This document shows, in pieces, positions 58,820 through 64,000 of a stretch of DNA of 64,000 nt. Below the pieces are notes generated by a model. It had not been told where the DNA came from. It saw only the letters and a program-made list of their open reading frames with translations, and did no database searches. The position numbers were made by a program, and so were the translations under genes. Each line of letters begins with the position of its first letter. Position 1 is the stretch's first letter. Source of the DNA: Parahoeflea alexandrii (GTDB lineage Bacteria; Pseudomonadota; Alphaproteobacteria; Rhizobiales; Rhizobiaceae); NCBI RefSeq assembly GCF_027214025.1, contig NZ_JAPWHB010000001.1, positions 310,001 to 374,000 of the forward strand. The letters are read 5' to 3'.

Positions 58820-59311
58820 ATGCAGGCAGCTCTTATCATCATGACGATCCTCGGCTGTGACGACACGGCCACCCAGTGCCACTTCGTCGAGATGATCGAC
58901 GAACGCTGGGCCACGGTCCAGGCCTGTGATGCGGGATCCGAAGACCGGCTGAAGAACTATTCCAACCTCGATTACCCGGTGGTGGTGGCGGTCTGCCAGA
59001 CCCCGGGAGACGCCGGCCTGGGCGAGCTGGCCGGCGAGCCGGCGGCTCCTGCCGCCGTCGCCACGGCCGCTCCGGAGATTGCCCAGCCGGCATCGGATAC
59101 GCCGGTGCCGAAGGTCGACATCCCAGCTGCGTCAGCGACCGACGTTACGGAGAGCGCGCAAACGGCGACTGACCCCGGCTTCGCGGCGTGGGTGTTGCAG
59201 CGGTTCGCAGACGCGCTTCCCGAGGCCAAGGACCTCAGGGCGCTGGTCAGCGAGCCGGTTCACGTGGTCACCGACAGCTATTCCTGGGTGGCAAAACGTT
59301 TCGAGAAGTAG
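58820..59311 (+). CDS. Conserved hypothetical protein
   Basis: 163 residues, with GAAGAGG before the ATG. The first 70 residues (ALIIMTILGCDDTATQCHFV, WATVQACDAGSEDRLKN, YPVVVAVCQTP) contain four cysteines in a compact module. The middle (about 73-115) is an Ala/Pro-rich linker. The C-terminal helix (GFAAWVLQRFADALPEAKDL) ends near KRFEK. No classical signal peptide is clear. I recognise it only as a type of uncharacterised protein found in rhizobial genomes. Convergent with azlD. Confidence 0.72.
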   Translation: MQAALIIMTILGCDDTATQCHFVEMIDERWATVQACDAGSEDRLKNYSNLDYPVVVAVCQTPGDAGLGELAGEPAAPAAVATAAPEIAQPASDTPVPKVDIPAASATDVTESAQTATDPGFAAWVLQRFADALPEAKDLRALVSEPVHVVTDSYSWVAKRFEK

Positions 59312-59346
59312 CTGCGAAGTCTGCCGGCCGATCCGGCCGGGACCGC

Positions 59347-59700
59347 TCAGCCGAGAAGCAGTTGCCCGCCGATCAGCAGGGCGAGCGCTACCAGGATTCC
59401 GATCCAGATCCGTTTACCGAAGATCAGGAAAGCGGCAAAGCCTGCCGATGCCGCGATCAGGCGCAGCGCCACCGGGACATTTTTCAACTCTCCGGTCGGA
59501 TAGAGAATGAGCTTGGCGATGACGGCGGCGAGCAGCGCGGTGGCGACGGCGCGGACCCATGTCAGCGCCGCCGAATCCTGTTTCAGCCGATTGCCGACCA
59601 GCACCCCCAGCCAGCGCCAGATGTCGGTCGCCAGCCAGCCGGCGACGGCGATGAACACGTAAGGCCACCACCAGGCGTCAAGGGCCGCGTAGCTCATCAT
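59347..59700 (-). CDS. azlD: AzlD-type amino-acid exporter small subunit
   Basis: 117 residues from ATG 59700, overlapping the azlC stop as ATGA. Four membrane helices (WWPYVFIAVAGWLATDIWRW, AALTWVRAVATALLAAVIAK, LRLIAASAGFAAFLIFGK, ILVALALLIGGQLLLG) match the AzlD family. AzlCD pairs export branched-chain amino acids or similar compounds in studied cases. The longer frame upstream of the ATG is only azlC sequence out of frame. Confidence 0.88.
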   Translation of the reverse strand: MMSYAALDAWWWPYVFIAVAGWLATDIWRWLGVLVGNRLKQDSAALTWVRAVATALLAAVIAKLILYPTGELKNVPVALRLIAASAGFAAFLIFGKRIWIGILVALALLIGGQLLLG

Positions 59701-60425
59701 TTGCCTGGCCTCCGCTTCCAGACACGGTCGACGAGAAAGGCCAGCGTGCCGCCCACGACACCCGCATAGAGAATGTCGAATTCCGGCGCGACCTGGTGAA
59801 ACACAGGCCCGAGCGCAAGGCCGACGATCATGGCGATGTGTCCTGCCCGGTCGCGGGTCGAGGCCCAGATCGAGGTCAGGAAATAGACCGGGGTGAGGAA
59901 GAACAGCGCGCCGGCGACCATGGCCGGCAAATTGGCGACGGTCGAATAGATCACCGCGACCAGAACGATGTTGGCGGTGGTGACGGTTGTGCCGAAACCG
60001 GCAAAGAACGCAACACGGTGCTCGCGCGGCACATCGCGGATCCGCTCCATGGTGAAGACGTAGGCCGTGATCGCGATAAAATGCGACAACAGCAGCAGCA
60101 ACCACGTGGGCGTCTTCTCGGTGCGGATCTCGGGAATCAGCGCGGCAACCATCGGCATCAGCCGGATCGACGACAGCGCCACGGTGATGAAGGCGGCGGG
60201 CAGCGAGACGCCGGCAAGAATGGAGCCCACCAGCAGCACCTTGGCCGGCAGCGCCCAGATCATGCCGGTCATGAACACGGTTTCGCCCAGCGGAATGCCC
60301 GCCTCGACGGCAAAGCCGCAGAAGCCGACAAAGGCGCTCATCAGGATGATGGCCGGCAATGAGGTAATGCCGCGCGCGCCCTTGAAAAACCAATGGATGC
60401 CGCGCTCGGCGGGCGGAGTGTTCAT
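59697..60425 (-). CDS. azlC: AzlC-type amino-acid exporter large subunit
   Basis: 242 residues from ATG 60425 (MNTPPAERGIHWFFKGARG); more than 100 codons are open upstream but run through the clpA terminator and are arginine-rich shadow sequence. About seven helices of the AzlC/LIV-E family: LMSAFVGFCGFAVEAGIPLG, MTGMIWALPAKVLLVGS, LSSIRLMPMVAALIPEIRTE and FFAGFGTTVTTANIVLVAVI. It forms the exporter with AzlD, possibly for branched-chain amino acids. No Lrp-type regulator is next to the pair. Confidence 0.9.
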   Translation of the reverse strand: MNTPPAERGIHWFFKGARGITSLPAIILMSAFVGFCGFAVEAGIPLGETVFMTGMIWALPAKVLLVGSILAGVSLPAAFITVALSSIRLMPMVAALIPEIRTEKTPTWLLLLLSHFIAITAYVFTMERIRDVPREHRVAFFAGFGTTVTTANIVLVAVIYSTVANLPAMVAGALFFLTPVYFLTSIWASTRDRAGHIAMIVGLALGPVFHQVAPEFDILYAGVVGGTLAFLVDRVWKRRPGK

Positions 60426-60512
60426 GAGGGTTTTGTGAGAGACTTTATGCAGCACTGCAACCGTTTTTCGCGCATGAGCATGATGCAATTTCTGCACGGC
60501 TGTGTGTCTCAA

Positions 60513-60547
60513 CGCAAAACACCCCGGCATGACCGGGGTGTTTTGCG
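60513..60547. terminator. Strong terminator between clpA and azlC
   Basis: A 15-base perfect stem, CGCAAAACACCCCGG / CCGGGGTGTTTTGCG, with a five-base loop, lies 18 bases past the clpA stop. Short T-runs on the arms support termination of clpA transcription. Confidence 0.88.
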
Positions 60548-60564
60548 TGGGCGCATGGCGGCGC

Positions 60565-63108
60565 CTATTTCTTGCGCGGCACCTTGGGGACGGCGCTTGA
60601 CGGCTTTTTCGGGGTGGGCTTTTCCGCCACCGCCGCCTTTGCCTCGGCCTTGGCCGGCGCTTCAGGTTCCGGCTTTTTGGCTTTCGACGGTCCCTTGCCG
60701 GCAGGCGGATTTCGCGTCGTTGTCTTTGCCGTCGCCGCGCCACCCTTCGCCTTGGCCGGCGCGCGCTTCTTGGCGGGCACCTTTTCCTTCTTCGGCTTGA
60801 CCGGCGCTTCCGCCGGGATTGCCTCGAGGATCAGACCCTTGGCTCCGTTCTTGTCGCCCACGGTCACTTTCACCGTGCCGCCATGCTTGAGCTTGCCGAA
60901 GAGAAGCTCGTTGGCGAGCTCCTTCTTGATGTGCTCCTGGATCACCCGGCCCAGAGGCCGCGCGCCCATGCGCTCGTCATAGCCCTTGTCGGCGAGCCAG
61001 GCGACGGCGTCTTCTCCGAGATCGAAGGTGACGTTGCGCTCAGCCAGCTGGGCTTCAAGCTGCATGACGAATTTCTGCACCACCATGTGGATGACCTGCG
61101 TGGGCAGGCTTCCGAACGGGATGATGGCGTCGAGACGGTTGCGGAACTCCGGCGTGAACAGCCGGTTGATCGCCTCCATGTCGTCGCCTTCGCGCTTGGT
61201 GGAGCCAAAACCGATGGCGGCCTTGGCCATGTCGGAGGCACCCGCATTGGTGGTCATGATCAGGATGACATTGCGGAAGTCGATCTTCTTGCCGTTGTGA
61301 TCGGTGAGCGAGCCATGGTCCATGACCTGCAACAGGATGTTGAACAGGTCCGGATGGGCCTTTTCGATCTCGTCAAGCAGCAGAACGCAGTAAGGATGCT
61401 GGTCGACGCCATCGGTGAGCAACCCGCCCTGGTCGAAGCCGACATAGCCCGGAGGCGCACCGATCAGGCGCGAAACCGTGTGCCGCTCCATGTATTCGGA
61501 CATGTCGAAGCGCAGCAGCTCGACGCCGAGCGAAGACGCCAGTTGCTTGGCGACCTCGGTCTTGCCGACGCCGGTGGGACCGGAGAACAGGTAGGAGCCG
61601 ATCGGCTTGTCGGGTTCGCGCAAGCCTGCACGCGCCAGACGGATCGCCGCGGTCAACGCATCGATGGCCGTATCCTGACCATAGACGACCGAGCGCAGCT
61701 CCTTGTCGAGATTGGCGAGAACGGTCTCGTCGTCCTTCGACACCGTCTTGGCCGGAATCCGGGCCATGGTGGCGATGGTGTTCTCGATCTCGACGTCGGT
61801 CAGCACCTTCTTGCGGCTCTTTTCCGGCAGCAGCATCTGGGCAGCACCCGATTCATCGATCACGTCGATCGCCTTGTCGGGCAGCTTGCGGTCGGTGATG
61901 TAGCGCGCCGACAATTCGACGGCGGCCTTGATGGCGTCATCGGTGTAGCCGACCTTGTGGTACTCCTCGAAATAGGGCTTTAGGCCCTTGAGGATCTCGA
62001 TCGCATCGGGAATTGTCGGTTCGGCCACGTCGATCTTCTGGAACCGACGCACCAGCGCCCGGTCCTTCTCGAAGAACTGGCGGTATTCCTTGTAGGTGGT
62101 CGAACCGATGCAGCGGATCGCGCCTGACGACAGCGCCGGCTTGAGCAGGTTCGATGCATCCATGGCGCCGCCGGAAGTAGCGCCGGCGCCGATGACGGTG
62201 TGGATCTCGTCGATGAACAGCACCGCGCCCGGCAGGTCCTCGAGTTCCTTGACCACCTGCTTGAGGCGTTCCTCGAAATCACCGCGATAGCGGGTGCCGG
62301 CCAGCAGTGAGCCCATGTCGAGCGAATAGATCACCGCGTCAGCCAGCACGTCGGGCACGTCGCCCTCGACGATGCGCTTGGCCAGCCCCTCTGCGATGGC
62401 CGTCTTGCCGACGCCGGGATCGCCGACATAGAGCGGGTTGTTCTTGGACCTGCGGCAAAGGATCTGGATGGTGCGGTTGACCTCTTCCATGCGGCCGATC
62501 AGCGGATCGATCCGGCCGGTCTTGGCCTTTTCATTGAGATTGACGCAATAGGCGGTGAGCGCGTCCTGGCCCTTCTTCTTCGCACCCTCTTCGCCGGCCT
62601 GGTCGGATTTCGCCGCATCGGGTTCCGGCTCCTCGACGCCGCGGACCGGACGGCCTTCTTCGGCGCCCGGGCGCTTGGCGATGCCGTGCGAGATGAAGTT
62701 GACCGCGTCATAGCGGGTCATTTCCTGTTCCTGCAGGAAGTAGGCGGCATGGCTTTCGCGTTCGGCGAAGATCGCCACCAGCACATTGGCGCCGGTGACT
62801 TCTTCCCGGCCAGACGACTGCACATGGATCACCGCGCGCTGGATGACGCGCTGGAAACCCGACGTCGGCTTGGAATCCTCGTCATAGCCTGTGACCAGGT
62901 TGCCGAGTTCCTTGTCGACATAATCGCTCACCGTGCGGCGCAACTCGTCGATATCGACATTGCACGCGCCCATGACCGCCGCAGCATCCGGATCCTCGAT
63001 CAACGCCAGCAACAAATGCTCGAGCGTGGCATATTCGTGATGCCGCTCGTTGGCATAGGTCAGCGCCTGATGGATCGCCTTTTCGAGACTGTTTGAAAAG
63101 CTAGGCAA
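60565..63108 (-). CDS. clpA: ATP-dependent Clp protease ATPase subunit ClpA with basic C-terminal tail
   Basis: 847 residues, about 90 longer than Escherichia coli ClpA. The N-domain (1-145) begins MPSFSNSLEKAIHQALTYAN and binds ClpS. AAA module 1 has GDPGVGKTAIAEG and LFIDEIHTVIGAG; module 2 has GPTGVGKTEVAKQL and LLLDEIEKAHPDLFNILLQV. The ClpP-docking loop sits in module 2 (segment AAIGFGSTKREGDD). After about residue 765 the chain becomes a Lys/Ala/Pro-rich tail with KAKGGAATAKTTTR and KKPEPEAPAKAEAK, like histone H1 tails. ClpA unfolds substrates for ClpP. Gene order clpS-clpA is standard, with ten bases between them. Confidence 0.97.
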   Translation of the reverse strand: MPSFSNSLEKAIHQALTYANERHHEYATLEHLLLALIEDPDAAAVMGACNVDIDELRRTVSDYVDKELGNLVTGYDEDSKPTSGFQRVIQRAVIHVQSSGREEVTGANVLVAIFAERESHAAYFLQEQEMTRYDAVNFISHGIAKRPGAEEGRPVRGVEEPEPDAAKSDQAGEEGAKKKGQDALTAYCVNLNEKAKTGRIDPLIGRMEEVNRTIQILCRRSKNNPLYVGDPGVGKTAIAEGLAKRIVEGDVPDVLADAVIYSLDMGSLLAGTRYRGDFEERLKQVVKELEDLPGAVLFIDEIHTVIGAGATSGGAMDASNLLKPALSSGAIRCIGSTTYKEYRQFFEKDRALVRRFQKIDVAEPTIPDAIEILKGLKPYFEEYHKVGYTDDAIKAAVELSARYITDRKLPDKAIDVIDESGAAQMLLPEKSRKKVLTDVEIENTIATMARIPAKTVSKDDETVLANLDKELRSVVYGQDTAIDALTAAIRLARAGLREPDKPIGSYLFSGPTGVGKTEVAKQLASSLGVELLRFDMSEYMERHTVSRLIGAPPGYVGFDQGGLLTDGVDQHPYCVLLLDEIEKAHPDLFNILLQVMDHGSLTDHNGKKIDFRNVILIMTTNAGASDMAKAAIGFGSTKREGDDMEAINRLFTPEFRNRLDAIIPFGSLPTQVIHMVVQKFVMQLEAQLAERNVTFDLGEDAVAWLADKGYDERMGARPLGRVIQEHIKKELANELLFGKLKHGGTVKVTVGDKNGAKGLILEAIPAEAPVKPKKEKVPAKKRAPAKAKGGAATAKTTTRNPPAGKGPSKAKKPEPEAPAKAEAKAAVAEKPTPKKPSSAVPKVPRKK

Positions 63109-63118
63109 TTTCAGGTCC

Positions 63119-63466
63119 TCATTTCTTTTCCATCACGCATTGCAGCGGATGATGATTTTCGCGTGCAAAATCCATGACCTGGGTTACTTTGGTTTCAGCC
63201 ACTTCGTAGGTGAACACACCGCATTCGCCGACGCCGTGATTGTGGACGTGCAGCATGATCCGGGTGGCCTGCTCGCGGTCCTTCTGAAAAAAGCGCTCAA
63301 GCACATGAATCACAAACTCCATCGGGGTGTAGTCGTCATTCAGAAGCAGCACGCGGTACAGGCTGGGCTTCTTGACCTGCGGCTTGGTGCGGGTGATGAC
63401 CGATGTGCCTCTTTCGGACTCACCGTTGCCGGTTTTCTTGTCGGCCTGCAGGCGTATCGAATTCAT
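63119..63466 (-). CDS. clpS: ATP-dependent Clp protease adaptor ClpS
   Basis: 115 residues from ATG 63466 ([16 protein letters not shown]); GTG 63478 is an alternative. The unstructured N-terminal part is followed by the core [20 protein letters not shown] and [20 protein letters not shown], where the NDDYTPM loop and Met recognise N-degron residues. It delivers N-end-rule substrates to ClpA. Next to clpA as usual. Confidence 0.97.
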   Translation of the reverse strand: MNSIRLQADKKTGNGESERGTSVITRTKPQVKKPSLYRVLLLNDDYTPMEFVIHVLERFFQKDREQATRIMLHVHNHGVGECGVFTYEVAETKVTQVMDFARENHHPLQCVMEKK

Positions 63467-63618
63467 GCTGTCATTCACTCTGGCCAGTTCCTGTCTATTG
63501 CGACCGGCGCGCACAAAACCGAAGCACCGGCATTGGCTCTAACTTAATCTTTCCTGCGGGGATTTTAAGCCCCCTTGAGCAACGAAGAAAGAGATTTCCG
63601 CGCCAGACCAATTCACGA

Positions 63619-63651
63619 AAAAACCCGGCCGCACTGTAATGCGACCGGGTT
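63619..63651 (-). terminator. Rho-independent terminator of the phasin gene
   Basis: On the leftward strand AACCCGG-T-CGCA pairs with TGCG-G-CCGGGTT around a short loop and is followed by TTTTTT. It lies 48 bases past the phasin stop and ends its transcript before clpS. The rest of the 232-base gap between the phasin and clpS holds nothing else I can identify. Confidence 0.9.
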
Positions 63652-63698
63652 GGCAAGAATTCGCCCTTCCACCGAAGCCGGCGGACGGCAAACTGATA

Positions 63699-64000
63699 TC
63701 AGGCGGCGACCTTGGCTGCGGCCTTTTCGAAAGGCTTGTAGGCTTCCTTGGCCATGTCAGCGTAGAGTTCGCTCATCTTGGTGGCCTGGGCAACAAACGT
63801 TTCGTAGGCGTTCTTGGCGTAGTCGGTCTGAATTTCGATGGCCTTGTCGAGGCTCTTGGCCGAAACCAGCTTCTCGACGACAGCTGCGCTGTCTTCATAG
63901 GACTTCTTGGAATATTCGGTCGCTTCAGCAGCGATCTGCTGGAAACCCTTGGTCATCGACGAAACCGTGGTCAGCATGCTGTCCATGGCTTCCTTGCTCA
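63699..64000 (-). CDS. Phasin family protein, N-terminus at or beyond the right edge
   Basis: At least 100 residues. The frame is open through the visible MDSMLTTVSSMTKGF and upstream codons SKEA to base 64000; the last partial codon ends in TG, so the true start may be an ATG exactly across the edge (MSKEAMDSML). The protein is helical with heptads (AAEATEYSKKSYEDSAAVVE, AIEIQTDYAKNAYETFVAQA) and ends FEKAAAKVAA, as in phasins that coat polyhydroxyalkanoate granules in rhizobia. Length is slightly short for the family. A strong terminator follows. Confidence 0.88.
   Translation of the reverse strand, partial: SKEAMDSMLTTVSSMTKGFQQIAAEATEYSKKSYEDSAAVVEKLVSAKSLDKAIEIQTDYAKNAYETFVAQATKMSELYADMAKEAYKPFEKAAAKVAA

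Noticed and set aside
59347-60393. 348-codon frame that includes AzlD at its end
   Set aside because: Only the last 117 codons are real AzlD; the upstream part is azlC read in another frame.

Overview
The window is high-GC DNA from an alphaproteobacterium of the order Hyphomicrobiales (Rhizobiales). The evidence is the conserved block lexA / comEC / gltA / lpxB-lpxI-lpxA-fabZ-lpxD / bamA / rseP / cdsA / uppS / frr / pyrH / tsf / rpsB, together with an EipB (DUF1849) gene, a phasin, LpxI in place of LpxH, a directly repeated GAAC-N7-GAAC LexA box, and a probable Irr-type iron box. A Hoeflea- or Phyllobacteriaceae-like genome would fit, but the genus cannot be fixed from the sequence alone.

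Region 1 (1-8581) is a leftward catabolic operon, probably controlled by a divergent IclR-family regulator. In transcription order it encodes an SDR dehydrogenase, an orphan LivK-type periplasmic binding protein, an SMP-30/gluconolactonase-type hydrolase, an ADP-forming acyl-CoA synthetase, a SnoaL/NTF2-like protein, a flavin reductase and a tandem double-SDR protein that runs off the left edge. The genes overlap or abut. The substrate is unknown; oxidation, lactone opening and CoA activation are the plausible steps.

Region 2 (8583-29892) is the accessory part and the most interesting. Seven genes lie on the + strand over about 21 kb, mostly with tiny gaps or ATGA overlaps: a SARP-like winged-helix/TolB-like/TPR regulator; a soluble PAP2/vanadium-haloperoxidase-fold enzyme with eleven N-terminal His-Ala-Ala repeats; a cytoplasmic-looking subtilase (S8) with intact D/H/S triad; a polytopic membrane protein with four cysteines in its ectodomain; two giant unrecognised proteins of 2436 and 2136 residues; and a small amidase/papain-fold cysteine hydrolase. 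No integrase, transposase or tRNA borders the block. It looks like one functional system that I cannot assign to a described class.

Region 3 (30000-48400) is core: SOS repressor, competence channel homologue, citrate synthase, then the leftward lipid A / outer-membrane biogenesis / isoprenoid / translation cluster.

Region 4 (48650-64000) carries a feoA-feoB-FeoB-associated protein operon with an upstream Irr-box candidate, an orphan Hsp70 (YegD type), a GT-C-like membrane protein, EipB, RidA, a glycerophosphodiester phosphodiesterase, a FemAB-like acyltransferase, a HIT protein, AzlCD amino-acid exporter genes, clpS-clpA (ClpA with a Lys/Ala/Pro-rich tail) and a phasin cut by the right edge. 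No rRNA, tRNA, CRISPR array or insertion sequence was seen.
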